A stretch of 23,678 nucleotides of DNA from an uncultured Holophagaceae bacterium (GCA_903927605.1 CAIYNT010000163.1:1-23678); one strand, 5' to 3'. Shown: positions 8,520-17,850, counted from the first letter of the stretch. Notes: a model not told the origin generated them from the sequence alone. Numbers and translations are program-made.

Positions 8520-9040
8520 TGAAGTTCTCCGGTCCCATCCTGTTTGTCGCAGGGGTGAATCTTGCCTCTGCACAGGGGCCGGCTGTCCTTGAGTACTCTG
8601 CCAAGGTATCCTTGCTGGAAAAAATCACCCGCTTTGTGGAGTGGCCCTCGCGGCCACCAAATGGAGAACGGGGCCCCTTCATCCTTGCCGTGGTGGGGCA
8701 AAGCCCCTTCGGGGATGTGCTGGATGCCTATTTCCTCACCCACCAGTGCAAAGGGCGGCCTGTCTCGGTGAAGTATTTCCGCAACCCTGGAGACCTTGGA
8801 CCCTGTGATCTCCTGTTCGTCTCCAGTTCGGAGCGACGGCATCTCTCAAGCATCCTCGAATACGTCTCGAAAAAGCCCATTCTGACGGTTGGTGACACCG
8901 ATGGTTACGCCGCCAAAGGCGTCATGGTGAACTTGATCCGAGACGAGGATCATCTCGGATTTGAGGTCAACCTCCCAGCGGCCAAAGCGGCCGGGATCCA
9001 ATTGGCCTCCTCCTTCCTGCAGGTGGCCAAGAACAAGTAG
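8519..9040 (+). CDS. YfiR/HmsC-like periplasmic regulator (DUF4154)
   Basis: A 173-residue secreted protein. A signal peptide ends near ASA-QG (residues about 1-19). The YfiR_HmsC domain follows, with the typical opening VLEYSAKVSLLEKITRFVEWP, a central VVGQSPFGDVL, a CDLLFVSSSE strand and the closing KGVMVNLIRDEDHLGFEVN. In Pseudomonas, YfiR is a periplasmic repressor of the CHASE8 diguanylate cyclase YfiN. Here the downstream partner has the same kind of sensor but a kinase output. The ATG at 8519 shares its A with the TGA of the receptor gene; an in-frame ATG at 8507 is also possible and would lengthen the signal peptide by four residues. Confidence 0.82.
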   Translation: MKFSGPILFVAGVNLASAQGPAVLEYSAKVSLLEKITRFVEWPSRPPNGERGPFILAVVGQSPFGDVLDAYFLTHQCKGRPVSVKYFRNPGDLGPCDLLFVSSSERRHLSSILEYVSKKPILTVGDTDGYAAKGVMVNLIRDEDHLGFEVNLPAAKAAGIQLASSFLQVAKNK

Positions 9041-9141
9041 TGCCTGAATCAACCCGGATCGTGAACCCGATGATAAAGTGCCGATCTTCCCTCATGCAAA
9101 ATCCGGCCGTGGATTGAACAGTTTCGCAGGAGTCAAGTGTC

Positions 9142-11490
9142 GTGTTCCGCGCCAGGTTCGAGAAACTGACCATCCAGAGCAGGTTCACCTGGTCTGTGAT
9201 GATGGTTGCCGCAGTGGCCCTGCTCCTGGCTGTCATGGCGTTTGCCCTCCAGGAGACGCGCCGCTTTCGTCGGACGGCCATCCGTGAATCTCAGATCGTC
9301 GGAAACTTGCTTGCGGCCAATAGTCTGGCGGCCCTTACTTTTGAAGACACTGGCCTGGCCCACCAGAGTCTGGCGACTCTGGACCACCAACCCCAAGTCG
9401 CCTTCGCGACGCTCTACTTGAGGGATGGCCGCCTGCTTGCCACCTTCGGAGAACCTGACCAGGCCCTGGAAGGCAGGGCCTTTTCAGAGGGCGTGTCCTT
9501 GCAATCCCATCGCCTCCTGCGGGACCAGATCATTCGATTGCAGGGAGAGGAGGTCGGCCGCCTCCGGTTGGTGACCCGAATGGATGATCTTTGGAAAAGG
9601 CTGGCCGTGGCGCTTGGCGCAGCAGGGATCATCGGGGTCGGCACCTTCGGCTTGGCCGTGGCCCTTTCTACGCCTCTTCGCCGAAGTCTCCTCCGCCCCA
9701 TGAACAATCTCGCCAGGACTGCCCGCCGGATCAGCCAGACCCATGACTACTCCGCTCGGATCCCCGATGAAGGCCGGGACGAACTGGGGCAGCTGATCAG
9801 AGATTTCAACGGAATGCTCGCCCAGATCGAATCCTCCGATCAGGAACTGCGCCGGCATCGCGACCACCTGGAAGAACTGGTGAGGGAACGGACCTCGGAC
9901 CTCTCCCAGGCCATGGTGAAGGCTGAAGCTGCGAACAAGGCCAAGAGTGAATTCCTGGCCACCATGAGCCACGAGATCCGGACGCCACTGAATGGCATCC
10001 TGGGAATCAGCACCCTGCTTCTGGATTCCTCCGTCCCCCCGAGAGAGCGTCAGCTTGTCGAAAAAATTGGTGTGGCCACTGAAGCCCTGCTGGCTGTCCT
10101 AGGCAACGTCCTCGATTTCAGCCGGCTCGAAGCGGGCAAGGTCACCATTCAGCCCGTGGCGTTCGATCCGGAATCCCTGGTACTCGACCTGGTTGAAGTC
10201 GTCGCCCATCAGGCGAGGGTGAAGGGGCTGGAACTGGCTGTCGAAGTGACTCCAGACGTCCCCCAGAAGCTGTTCGGGGACCGCAACCGACTCTCCCAGG
10301 TGTTGCTGAACCTACTCGGGAATGCGGTGAAGTTCACCGAAAAGGGCCAGGTGGTGGTGCGGATTGGTCCCTCTGTGGATTGCCCGGGTCAGTGGGTCTT
10401 CGAGGTGGTGGACACGGGGATCGGTATCCCGCCGGCGTTGCTTCCCATCATTTTCACGCCGTTCACTCAGGCCGATGGCTCCTTCGCCAGACGTTATGGT
10501 GGTTCCGGCCTGGGGCTCTCCATCAGTCTAAAATTGACCACCCTGATGGATGGTCTCCTCGAGACCATCCATCGACCTGAAGGGGGATCTCTTTTCAGGC
10601 TCACGCTGCCGCTTGAGCCCCGTGAAGAACCCCCGGTGGCTGTGTCCATGCCTGGCCGCCGAGCCCTTCTCCTCGGCACCCTCCCAGCCACGCTGCGAGT
10701 TCTAGAAGGGCAACTCCGCTCCATGGGGATCCACGTTCAGATGCACCCAGATCCCCAGGGAGCCGGGTCAGCATTATCTGGGGTCTCATCGTTGTCCTAT
10801 GACTTGGTGGTCGTCGTTCTGGATCCAGATCAAATGGCCGGGGTACCCTTCTTCGCCCCTCCCGACCACGGTGATGCTCCGGACTCCAACCCCCTCAAAG
10901 TTCTCTGCCTACCTTCCCATTCCACAGTTCCTGGGGGAACCCTGCCCGGGATCCACTTCGACGCCGTATTGTCGGTTCCGCTCCGCCGGGCCGCGTTCCG
11001 GCGGGCCATCCAAAATTTATTCTCCCCTGCAGCCCAGCGCAGTCCAGAGCTGGACCCCCGGGCCGAGTCTCTCAACGGACTCGACCTGAGACCGAATACC
11101 CAGAGCCTGCGGATCCTGGTGGTGGACGACAACGACATGAACCGGGAAGTCTTTTCGCAGATTCTGGTGAACATGGGCCACCGTGTCGATACGGCCTCAG
11201 ATGGACTCCAGGCCCTGGGCATCCACCAGAGGGATCCCTTTGACCTGGTGTTGATGGACTGCCAAATGCCCAACATGGACGGGTTCGAATCCACCCGCCG
11301 GATTCGGAGTCTTGAAGGGCCTGGGGCTATGATCCCTATCGTCGCTCTGACGGGCAATGCCCACCCGGAGGATCTGGAACGGTGCCTAGACTCCGGAATG
11401 AACGACGTTCTGACCAAGCCTGTCCGTGCGACTGACCTTGGGGCCATGATCGAGAAATGGTCACCCTCAGGCCCCCATATCTATGGTTGA
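9142..11490 (+). CDS. CHASE8-HAMP hybrid histidine kinase with receiver
   Basis: A 782-residue inner-membrane hybrid kinase. TM1 is about residues 16-37. A periplasmic CHASE8-like domain follows, about 40-150 ([19 protein letters not shown]...). TM2 is about 154-176 and HAMP about 177-232. HisKA carries phospho-acceptor H277 in [10 protein letters not shown]. The ATPase domain has an N box near 389-402 ([13 protein letters not shown]) and DTGIGIP near 424. About residues 505-625 form a receiver-like region without a clear phospho-site. A normal receiver spans about 656-775 with D706 in [11 protein letters not shown]. The start is GTG, with CAGGAG 9 bases upstream. It is 101 bp after the yfiR-like gene, so probably co-transcribed. 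The YfiR protein likely docks on the CHASE8 domain. Confidence 0.87.
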   Translation: MFRARFEKLTIQSRFTWSVMMVAAVALLLAVMAFALQETRRFRRTAIRESQIVGNLLAANSLAALTFEDTGLAHQSLATLDHQPQVAFATLYLRDGRLLATFGEPDQALEGRAFSEGVSLQSHRLLRDQIIRLQGEEVGRLRLVTRMDDLWKRLAVALGAAGIIGVGTFGLAVALSTPLRRSLLRPMNNLARTARRISQTHDYSARIPDEGRDELGQLIRDFNGMLAQIESSDQELRRHRDHLEELVRERTSDLSQAMVKAEAANKAKSEFLATMSHEIRTPLNGILGISTLLLDSSVPPRERQLVEKIGVATEALLAVLGNVLDFSRLEAGKVTIQPVAFDPESLVLDLVEVVAHQARVKGLELAVEVTPDVPQKLFGDRNRLSQVLLNLLGNAVKFTEKGQVVVRIGPSVDCPGQWVFEVVDTGIGIPPALLPIIFTPFTQADGSFARRYGGSGLGLSISLKLTTLMDGLLETIHRPEGGSLFRLTLPLEPREEPPVAVSMPGRRALLLGTLPATLRVLEGQLRSMGIHVQMHPDPQGAGSALSGVSSLSYDLVVVVLDPDQMAGVPFFAPPDHGDAPDSNPLKVLCLPSHSTVPGGTLPGIHFDAVLSVPLRRAAFRRAIQNLFSPAAQRSPELDPRAESLNGLDLRPNTQSLRILVVDDNDMNREVFSQILVNMGHRVDTASDGLQALGIHQRDPFDLVLMDCQMPNMDGFESTRRIRSLEGPGAMIPIVALTGNAHPEDLERCLDSGMNDVLTKPVRATDLGAMIEKWSPSGPHIYG

Positions 11491-11536
11491 CCGGCATGCG
11501 CTGAGTTAGCCTAGGATCCACGAATGCGGTGCACCC

Positions 11537-12757
11537 ATGACTGAATCCACCTTGACCATCCTGCTCGCGGGCGGCAGCGGGTCGCGTCTGCAGCCCCTGA
11601 CCGCCGACCGCGCCAAACCTGCCGTGCCCTTCGGTGGCAAGTACCGGGTCATCGACTTCACCCTGTCCAACTGCCTGCATTCCGGACTACGCCGCATCCT
11701 GGTGCTGACCCAGTACAAGTCGCATTCTCTGCACAAGCACCTGCGTGATGGCTGGTCCATCTTCAACCCGGAGTGTGGCGAGTACATCACGGTGGTGCCC
11801 CCGCAGATGCGCACCGGGGCCTCCTGGTACGCCGGCACGGCAGATGCCATCAACCAGAACCTCTTCCTGCTGGAGCGCAACGAGGCCAGCAACATCCTGA
11901 TCCTCGCGGCAGACCATATCTACCGCATGGACTACGCCGCCCTCGTCAAGGCCCACGAGGAAAAGGCCGCCGATGTGACCGTGGCCTGCATGAAGGTGCC
12001 CGTGAACGAGGCCAGCGCCTTCGGTGTCATGGCCATCGACCAGGACAACCGCATCGTCGAGTTCCAGGAAAAGCCTGAGCAACCCAAGTGTATTCCCGGT
12101 GAGCCGGGAACGGCCCTGGTGTCCATGGGTATCTATGTCTTCACGAAGGACCTGCTCGTCGAGCAGCTACGGGCCGACGCCCCCCGGGAGGACTCCAGCC
12201 ACGACTTCGGGAAGGACATCATTCCTGGCATGATCAGCTCGCACAAAGCCTACGCCTACGAGTTTGGCGGCGTCCGGGGCCGAGTGACGCCGGATCGATA
12301 CTGGCGAGACGTGGGCAGCCTGGATGCCTACTACGAGGCCAACATGGACCTGCTCAAACCCGTGCCGCCCCTGAACCTGTACCAGGACGACTGGGCCATC
12401 CGCACCTACCACGGCCAGAATCCGCCCGCCCGCATGGTACCGGGGGAAAACGGCAAGGACGGGCTCATGACCAATTCCATCATGGGCGCGGGTACCGTCA
12501 TCATCGGCGGCATCGTGCGACACTCCATCCTCTCCTCGCGAGTCCACATCCATGAGGAGGCGGAAGTGGAGGATGCCATTCTCTTCGACTTCGTCACCGT
12601 GGGTAAGGGCGCGAAGCTGCGCCGTTGCATCGTGGACAAGCACGTGAGCATCCCCCCGGGCGAGAGCATCGGCTACGATCTGGAGCGCGACCGCCAGCGG
12701 TTCACGTGCTCCGACACAGGCATCATCGTCGTGCCCGAGGAGTACCGGTTCGAGTGA
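11537..12757 (+). CDS. glgC: Glucose-1-phosphate adenylyltransferase
   Basis: A 406-residue ADP-glucose pyrophosphorylase, making ADP-glucose from glucose-1-phosphate and ATP for glycogen or trehalose-related synthesis. The N-terminal nucleotide site reads LAGGSGSRLQPLTADRAKPA. Further motifs are GGKYRVIDFTLSNC, the GTADAINQN block and YWRDVGSLDAYYEAN in the sugar-phosphate domain. The C-terminal left-handed beta-helix includes ILSSRVHIHEEAEVEDAI. Length is close to the bacterial norm. The ribosome site is weak. It starts 46 bp after the hybrid kinase and has no obvious functional link to it. Confidence 0.95.
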   Translation: MTESTLTILLAGGSGSRLQPLTADRAKPAVPFGGKYRVIDFTLSNCLHSGLRRILVLTQYKSHSLHKHLRDGWSIFNPECGEYITVVPPQMRTGASWYAGTADAINQNLFLLERNEASNILILAADHIYRMDYAALVKAHEEKAADVTVACMKVPVNEASAFGVMAIDQDNRIVEFQEKPEQPKCIPGEPGTALVSMGIYVFTKDLLVEQLRADAPREDSSHDFGKDIIPGMISSHKAYAYEFGGVRGRVTPDRYWRDVGSLDAYYEANMDLLKPVPPLNLYQDDWAIRTYHGQNPPARMVPGENGKDGLMTNSIMGAGTVIIGGIVRHSILSSRVHIHEEAEVEDAILFDFVTVGKGAKLRRCIVDKHVSIPPGESIGYDLERDRQRFTCSDTGIIVVPEEYRFE

Positions 12758-12763
12758 GGCTTC

Positions 12764-12792
12764 AGCCCTCCGGGGGGGCTCAGGGCTTTATT
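12764..12792. terminator. Hairpin between convergent glgC and amidohydrolase
   Basis: AGCCCT (12764-12769) pairs with AGGGCT (12782-12787) around a C/G-rich loop that can also pair internally (AGCCCTCC with GGGGGGCT). A TTTATTT stretch follows on the plus strand. It lies just after the glgC stop and overlaps the end of the opposing gene, as expected for a shared terminator. Confidence 0.45.
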
Positions 12793-13690
12793 TCGCCGAG
12801 GGTTCCGGGAACCCATAAAGGCGGGCTGGGTTGTCCACCAGGATGCGATCCCGGGCCGCCGGATCGGGAGCCCAGACCCTGAGGAGGTTGCGCAGGCGTC
12901 CTGTGTCGGGCATGCGGGAGATGGCCACATGGGGCCAGTCACTGCCATAGACCACCCGATCCGGAGCGGCTTCGATCAGGGCCTGGGCGATGGGCACCAC
13001 GTCCGCGAAATCCGGGAAATCATCGCTGATCCGGTAGGCGCCGGAGAGCTTGGTCCACCAGCCGTGGTTCACCAGGAGTTCCCGCTCCGCCTGGAACCCG
13101 GGGTGCTGGAAGCCCAGGGCCGCGGGCATGTGGCCCATGTGGTCGATCACGCCGGGGCAGGGCAGCTTGCGCATGCGCGGCAGAAGCCCAGGAAGCTCGC
13201 GCCCGTCGACCAGGAACTGCATGTGCCAGCCCAGAGGAGCGATGCGCCGGGCCAGGACTTCCATGGCGTCGAAGCTGAGGCCCGCGCCCGGGAACAGCAC
13301 ATTGATGCGCAGTCCGCGTACGCCGGCCGCATGCATGGCTTCGAGTTCCTGGTCAGTCACGTCCGGCGTCACGACGGCGATCCCCCGCAGTCGATCCGGG
13401 TTGCGCTTCAGCACCTCGAGCAGGTACCCGTTGTCGGTGCCATAGACGCTGATCTGGATCATTACGCCCCGGGCAAAGCCGACCGCATCCAGCATGGCCA
13501 GGTACTTCTCCCCCGGAGCGGGCGGCGGGGTGTAGCTGCGCGACGGGGCCATGGGGAAGGCGGCGCTGGCGGAGATGACGTGGGCATGGGTATCGCACGC
13601 ACCCGCCGGCATGGTGAAGGCTGCCGGCTCCACCACGGAGGAAGGCGCGAGGCAATAGGGAGCGGTGGGAAGTTCAGCGATGGGGTGCAT
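12788..13690 (-). CDS. Amidohydrolase-2 family hydrolase (LigI-like)
   Basis: A 300-residue TIM-barrel metal-dependent hydrolase. The strand-1 metal motif is DTHAHV, a second conserved His block is VIDHMGHMPA, and the late acidic motif is YGSDWPHV. The pattern PMAPSRSYTPPPAPGEKYLAML resembles 2-pyrone-4,6-dicarboxylate lactonase (LigI) and related lactonases; the true substrate is unknown. GGAGG lies a few bases before the ATG. It starts 10 bp after the MFS transporter on the same strand, so the pair is probably a transport-and-hydrolyse unit for an organic acid or lactone. It is convergent with glgC. Confidence 0.8.
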   Translation of the reverse strand: MHPIAELPTAPYCLAPSSVVEPAAFTMPAGACDTHAHVISASAAFPMAPSRSYTPPPAPGEKYLAMLDAVGFARGVMIQISVYGTDNGYLLEVLKRNPDRLRGIAVVTPDVTDQELEAMHAAGVRGLRINVLFPGAGLSFDAMEVLARRIAPLGWHMQFLVDGRELPGLLPRMRKLPCPGVIDHMGHMPAALGFQHPGFQAERELLVNHGWWTKLSGAYRISDDFPDFADVVPIAQALIEAAPDRVVYGSDWPHVAISRMPDTGRLRNLLRVWAPDPAARDRILVDNPARLYGFPEPSAK

Positions 13691-13700
13691 CGTGCCTCCA

Positions 13701-14966
13701 CTAGGTCAGTTCGGCCCCACGGGTTTCGGGCAGCAGGAAGATGGAGATGGCGGCCAGGGTGAAGGCGATGGCCAGGAGCGTCAAAGCTGCGCCGATGCCG
13801 AGCTTCATGGAGAAATAGCCGACCACCGTGGGGGCCAGGGCACTCAACATGCGACCCGTGTTGTAGCAGAAACCCACCGCCGCCCCGCGGGCCCGGGTGG
13901 GGAACAGCTCGGAAATAAAGGCTCCGAACGCACTGAAATAGCCGGATCCGAAGAACCCCAGAAAGGGGCCCATCACCATAAGAGCGGTCTGGTTCCGGGT
14001 GTTGCCGAAGATGAAGACGAGCAAGGCGGAGATGAGGAGGTAGGCGGCGAAAGTCGGACGCCGCCCAAACTTGTCGGCGATGAAACCGAAGGAGACGTAG
14101 CCGAGGTAGGCCCCGATCATCATGGGGATCATCCACATCGGGGCCTTGACGATGGAAAGGCCCGCGCCGCCCTTGGCGACCGGGGACCCGAGGAAACTGG
14201 GCAGCCACGAGAACAGACCCCAGTAGGCGAACATCACGAAAGTGGAAATCAGGGTGCTGATCAGCGTGAAGCGCAGGAGATCCGGAGCGAAGATCTGGAG
14301 GAAGCCGCCTTTGGCTTTGGGTTCAGCCTTCTCTTTCTCCTGCTGCTTCACCCAGACGGTGGGTTCCTCAACCTTGGTGCGGATCCAGAGCGCAAAGAGG
14401 GCCGGGATCACCCCGACGAAGAACATGACGCGCCACCCGAACCTGGGCAGGATCGTGGTGGCCGCAACGGCGGCCGCCAGATAGCCGAGGGCCCAGCCAC
14501 CCTGCATCAGGCCGATGGCCTTGCCCCGGTGCTTGGCGGGCCAGGTTTCCGACACGAGCAGGGCGCCGGAGGCCCATTCACCGCCCATACCCAGACCGAG
14601 GAGGGTACGGGCGATGGCCAGCTGGATCAGATTCTGAGACAGACCCGAAAGGCCGGAGCAGATTGAGAAGATGAGCACCGTGGCCATCAGCGCCTTCTTC
14701 CGCCCGAACCGGTCAGCCACGGCTCCGAAGAGGATCCCGCCGAAGGAGGACGCGAACAGCGTCACCGTCACCATGAAGCCGGCCACGGCGGGATTCAGGT
14801 GCCACTCTTCCATGATGGTCTTCAGGCAGAAGACGTAGAGCATCACGTCGAAGGCATCCAGCATCCAGCCGATCTTGCCCGCAAGCAGCGCGTACCACTG
14901 ATTGGGGGTGATCTCCTTCCACCAGGGTGCCAACTGATCGGCTGGAGTGGCGATTCCCTTGCTCAT
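13701..14966 (-). CDS. MFS transporter, organic acid or sialate type
   Basis: A 421-residue major facilitator with about 12 predicted membrane helices. The loop 2-3 signature GAVADRFGRKKAL and its second-half counterpart GFIADKFGRRPTFA are both present. A central cytoplasmic loop is Lys/Glu-rich (VKQQEKEKAEPKAK). The N-terminal block NQWYALLAGKIGWMLDAFDVMLY with a helix-1 Asp pair is typical of the NanT/JEN/sialate:H+ and aromatic-acid symporters. The start at 14966 has AGGAGG 8 bases upstream; a longer frame to 15038 lacks such support. It is divergent from pxpB over 110 bp and shares a message with the amidohydrolase. Substrate is not certain; an organic acid is likely. Confidence 0.87.
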   Translation of the reverse strand: MSKGIATPADQLAPWWKEITPNQWYALLAGKIGWMLDAFDVMLYVFCLKTIMEEWHLNPAVAGFMVTVTLFASSFGGILFGAVADRFGRKKALMATVLIFSICSGLSGLSQNLIQLAIARTLLGLGMGGEWASGALLVSETWPAKHRGKAIGLMQGGWALGYLAAAVAATTILPRFGWRVMFFVGVIPALFALWIRTKVEEPTVWVKQQEKEKAEPKAKGGFLQIFAPDLLRFTLISTLISTFVMFAYWGLFSWLPSFLGSPVAKGGAGLSIVKAPMWMIPMMIGAYLGYVSFGFIADKFGRRPTFAAYLLISALLVFIFGNTRNQTALMVMGPFLGFFGSGYFSAFGAFISELFPTRARGAAVGFCYNTGRMLSALAPTVVGYFSMKLGIGAALTLLAIAFTLAAISIFLLPETRGAELT

Positions 14967-15076
14967 GGCGATGCCTCCTGAATGGGATTTGAATGGAAGA
15001 GGATGTGGGGAAAGAGTATCAGTAGAGTCCATCTGCACTGACCCCTGAAACCCCCACGGAACCGAGTTGATCTGAC

Positions 15077-15814
15077 ATGCCGACCGAGTCGCCCGCCCTC
15101 GCCCAGGCTTCCGCGCTCCAGGTGGAAGCCCTGGGCGACCGGGCTCTGGTGGCCATTCTGGGGAAAGGTATTGATCCGGGCGTGAACGACCAGGTGCATA
15201 AGCTGGCGGCCTTGCTCCGGGAAAGAAAACTCCCGGGCGTACACGACCTGGTGCCGGCCTATGCGACCGTCACCGTGCATTACGATCCCGCCGCGTGGTC
15301 GGAGGGAAAGGTTCCCCCCTACGAGGGGCTGAGGCGCGCAATCATCCGTCTCTGGAAGAGCTCCGGGACGGCTACCTGCCCACCCCCACGCCAGGTGGAG
15401 ATCCCCGTCTGCTACGGGGGCGCGTTCGGACCTGATCTGGCGGAAGTGGCCAGCCTTTGTGCCATGTCCGAGGCGGAGGTCATCGCCCGGCACACGGCAG
15501 CGTCCTACCGGATCTACATGATCGGCTTTTCCCCCGGCTTCGCCTATCTGGGGGGCCTGGACGCGGCCATCGCAGCGCCTCGGCGCGATACCCCCCGGCT
15601 CAAGGTCCCCGCGGGTTCGGTGGGCATCGCAGGCATGCAGACGGGGATCTACCCGGTGGTGACGCCGGGAGGCTGGCAGATCATCGGGCGGACCCCGAAG
15701 CGTCTGTTCCTGCCTGTCCAGGAGAATCCCTGTCTGCTCAACCCAGGCGACCGCCTGCGGTTCGTCCCCATCGATGCAGAGGCCTTCCAGGCCTATGCGG
15801 AGGATGGACGGTGA
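15077..15814 (+). CDS. pxpB: 5-oxoprolinase subunit PxpB (KipI family)
   Basis: A 245-residue subunit of the ATP-dependent bacterial 5-oxoprolinase (PxpABC), which opens pyroglutamate to glutamate in the cytosol. The KipI/AHS1 features are the N-terminal LGDRALVAILG, the VEIPVCYGGAFGPDL block, SYRIYMIGFSPGFAYLGGLD and the AGSVGIAGMQTGIYPVVTPGGW core. The ribosome site before the ATG is weak. The stop overlaps the GTG start of pxpC by 4 bp (GTGA). An older name links the family to inhibition of the sporulation kinase KinA, which is not relevant here. Confidence 0.93.
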   Translation: MPTESPALAQASALQVEALGDRALVAILGKGIDPGVNDQVHKLAALLRERKLPGVHDLVPAYATVTVHYDPAAWSEGKVPPYEGLRRAIIRLWKSSGTATCPPPRQVEIPVCYGGAFGPDLAEVASLCAMSEAEVIARHTAASYRIYMIGFSPGFAYLGGLDAAIAAPRRDTPRLKVPAGSVGIAGMQTGIYPVVTPGGWQIIGRTPKRLFLPVQENPCLLNPGDRLRFVPIDAEAFQAYAEDGR

Positions 15815-16815
15815 GCCTCCGCGTCGAATCCTTCGGCCTGTTCAGCACGCTTCAGGACCTCGGGCGCCGGGGTTTTCAGCACCTGGGTGTGGGGCCCAGC
15901 GGAGTCATGGACGAGGCCTCCCACCGGCTGGCCAACCTTCTGCTGGGGAATCCTGCCCAGGCCCCCACCCTGGAGATGACCCTCACGGGCCCCAACCTGC
16001 AGTTCGAGACTGAAACGATGATCACGCTGTGCGGGGCCGATCTTTCACCGACGATCGAGGGCCTGCCGGTTCCGCTCTGGCGCCCGGTGCTGGTGAGGGC
16101 CGACACCCAGCTCAGGTTCGGCAGGCCAGTCCAGGGGACCCGCTGCTATCTAGGTGTGGAGGGTGGCTTCCGCGTCCCGAGCGTCATGGGCAGCGCCAGC
16201 ACCCATCTGTCCGCTGGCTTCGGCGGCTTCCAGGGCCGACCGCTCAAGATCGGGGATCGCCTGGAGACCGGATCCTGTGCCGGGGATTGCTACCCCACGC
16301 TCCGGAAGCGCTTTCATCAAAGTCAGCGTCCGTTCCTTGGTCTGGATTGGTTCGCGCCCTGGACCCGGGAGTTGGATTTCATCCGACCTGCGACCCTCCG
16401 CATCATTCCGGGGCCCCAATGGCCCCTGCTGACGAACGAATCGCGGCAAAGCCTCCTGGAGACGACCTTCAAGGTGGCGCCTAGTTCAGACCGCATGGGC
16501 ATCCGGATGCAGGGTCCAAAGCTGTCCCTGGAGCATCCCTTGGAGATGGTTTCCTCGGGAGTGGCCACGGGCACCCTCCAACTGCCGCCCGACGGATCGC
16601 TCATCCTCCTCATGGCCGACCGGCAGACGACGGGCGGGTATCCGCGCCTGGGCGAAGTGGCCTCGGTGGATCTGCCCAGGGCGGCTCAGATCCGCCCCGG
16701 GGAGTCCCTGCGCTTCTCGCCCATATCCCTCGAAGAAGCCCAGGCGTTGCTTCTCCACCGCGAAGCGCGTCTTCATGACCTGGAGAAGATTCTGGCCGAC
16801 CAGCAGACCCGCTAA
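15811..16815 (+). CDS. pxpC: 5-oxoprolinase subunit PxpC (KipA family)
   Basis: A 334-residue partner of PxpB with the biotin-dependent-carboxylase-like AHS2 fold. It opens with [20 protein letters not shown] and [22 protein letters not shown], the family signature. It also shows [19 protein letters not shown] and the late [27 protein letters not shown] region. I set the start at the GTG at 15811, with GGAGGA upstream, because the family sequence begins there; the same frame is open back to 15457 but only overlaps pxpB. A 13-bp gap precedes pxpA. Confidence 0.92.
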   Translation: MSLRVESFGLFSTLQDLGRRGFQHLGVGPSGVMDEASHRLANLLLGNPAQAPTLEMTLTGPNLQFETETMITLCGADLSPTIEGLPVPLWRPVLVRADTQLRFGRPVQGTRCYLGVEGGFRVPSVMGSASTHLSAGFGGFQGRPLKIGDRLETGSCAGDCYPTLRKRFHQSQRPFLGLDWFAPWTRELDFIRPATLRIIPGPQWPLLTNESRQSLLETTFKVAPSSDRMGIRMQGPKLSLEHPLEMVSSGVATGTLQLPPDGSLILLMADRQTTGGYPRLGEVASVDLPRAAQIRPGESLRFSPISLEEAQALLLHREARLHDLEKILADQQTR

Positions 16816-16828
16816 CCAAGGTGAACCT

Positions 16829-17587
16829 ATGGACAGGACCATCGATCTCAACTGCGATATGGGCGAAAGCTTCGGAGCCTGGGCCATGGGCCAGGACGAG
16901 GCCCTCCTCGACCTGGTCACCAGCGCCAACATCGCCTGCGGCTTCCATGCGGGAGATCCCGCGACGATGCTGCGCACGGTCCAGCTCGCGGCAACCAAGG
17001 GCGTGGCCGTGGGAGCCCACCCCTCGCTCCCGGACCTGCAGGGCTTCGGCCGCCGGACCATGGGCATCTCTCCGGAGGAGGCCCGCGGGCTGACCCTCTA
17101 TCAGGTGGGTGCTCTGGCTGCCTTCGCGAAGGCCGCAGGAACCAGGCTCCGCCACGTCAAGCCCCACGGAGCCCTGTACAACATGGCGGCCAGGGACCGG
17201 GCCCTGGCGGACGCCATCGCCGGTGCCGTGCGGGACCTCGATCCATCCTTGATCCTGGTGGGCCTGAGCGGCAGCGAGCTGATCAAGGCTGGCCAGGACC
17301 TCGGCCTGCGCTGCGCCAGCGAAGTCTTCGCGGACCGCGGCTACGAGATGGATGGCAGCCTCTCTCCGCGCGGCCAGCCCGGAGCCATGATCACGGACGA
17401 AGATCAGGCTGTGGCGCGGGTGCTGCGGATGGTGCTGGAGGGCCGGGCCGGGAGCAGGACCGGCGTGGATCTGGTCATCCAAGCCGAGACGGTCTGCATC
17501 CATGGCGACCAGCCCAAGGCCCTGGCCTTCGCCAAGAGACTGCGGAGGGCCCTGGAGGAAGTGGGTGTCGAGGTTCGGGCGCTGTAG
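16829..17587 (+). CDS. pxpA: 5-oxoprolinase subunit PxpA (LamB/YcsF)
   Basis: A 252-residue LamB/YcsF protein, the subunit that carries the hydrolase-side active site of PxpABC. Motifs are [12 protein letters not shown] at residues 5-16, [29 protein letters not shown] and [10 protein letters not shown]; all are intact. AAGGTGA precedes the ATG at 16829; an upstream in-frame ATG at 16775 lies inside pxpC and adds non-family residues. It closes the pxpB-pxpC-pxpA operon, and a short hairpin at 17762-17778 may end the transcript. Confidence 0.93.
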   Translation: MDRTIDLNCDMGESFGAWAMGQDEALLDLVTSANIACGFHAGDPATMLRTVQLAATKGVAVGAHPSLPDLQGFGRRTMGISPEEARGLTLYQVGALAAFAKAAGTRLRHVKPHGALYNMAARDRALADAIAGAVRDLDPSLILVGLSGSELIKAGQDLGLRCASEVFADRGYEMDGSLSPRGQPGAMITDEDQAVARVLRMVLEGRAGSRTGVDLVIQAETVCIHGDQPKALAFAKRLRRALEEVGVEVRAL

Positions 17588-17668
17588 CGATGCCATGGTG
17601 GGAGGTGCGAGTGTGGTCCAGGCCACCGCTGCTTCAAAAATAGAGCTGATCCGCCCCGGTGTCATGAG

Positions 17669-17729
17669 TGGTGGCTGACCTTAGAATCGGGCAACGTCCG
17701 CACTGACCGAAGGAGGCAGACTCGAACTG
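17669..17729 (-). pseudogene. Degenerate, interrupted copy of a tRNA 3' end
   Basis: On the minus strand, CAGTTCGAGTCTGCCTCC (complement of 17712-17729) is an exact copy of the T-arm region of the tRNA-Met fragment at 17885-17929. The AGCCACCA tail (complement of 17669-17676) is also present, but 35 bp of unrelated DNA separates the two parts. It looks like an old duplicate of the tRNA 3' end broken by an insertion. The tail is short enough that chance cannot be excluded. Confidence 0.4.
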
Positions 17730-17829
17730 GCGTGTGGCTGGGCCCGGGGCCGACGGTTACGACGCCCCACTGGGGCGTTTCCACCTGGCCCCTACCGGCC
17801 CGCCACACTTTCTCGGCAGCTCGAGTCTG
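17717..17829. repeat. Long imperfect inverted repeat (about 113 nt)
   Basis: Five paired segments occur in nested order: CAGACTCGAACTG with CAGCTCGAGTCTG (12 of 13), GTGTGGC (17732-17738) with GCCACAC (17802-17808), GGGCC (17740-17744) with GGCCC (17797-17801), GGGGCC (17746-17751) with GGCCCC (17787-17792), and ACGCCCC (17762-17768) with GGGGCGT (17772-17778). The innermost stem, followed by TTT, could act as the pxpA terminator. The outer arm is the T-arm of the nearby tRNA-Met. Whether the fold is an RNA, a recombination site or a rearrangement scar is unknown. Confidence 0.6.
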
Positions 17830-17850
17830 TTGGCTTGGGTGAGCGTGCAG

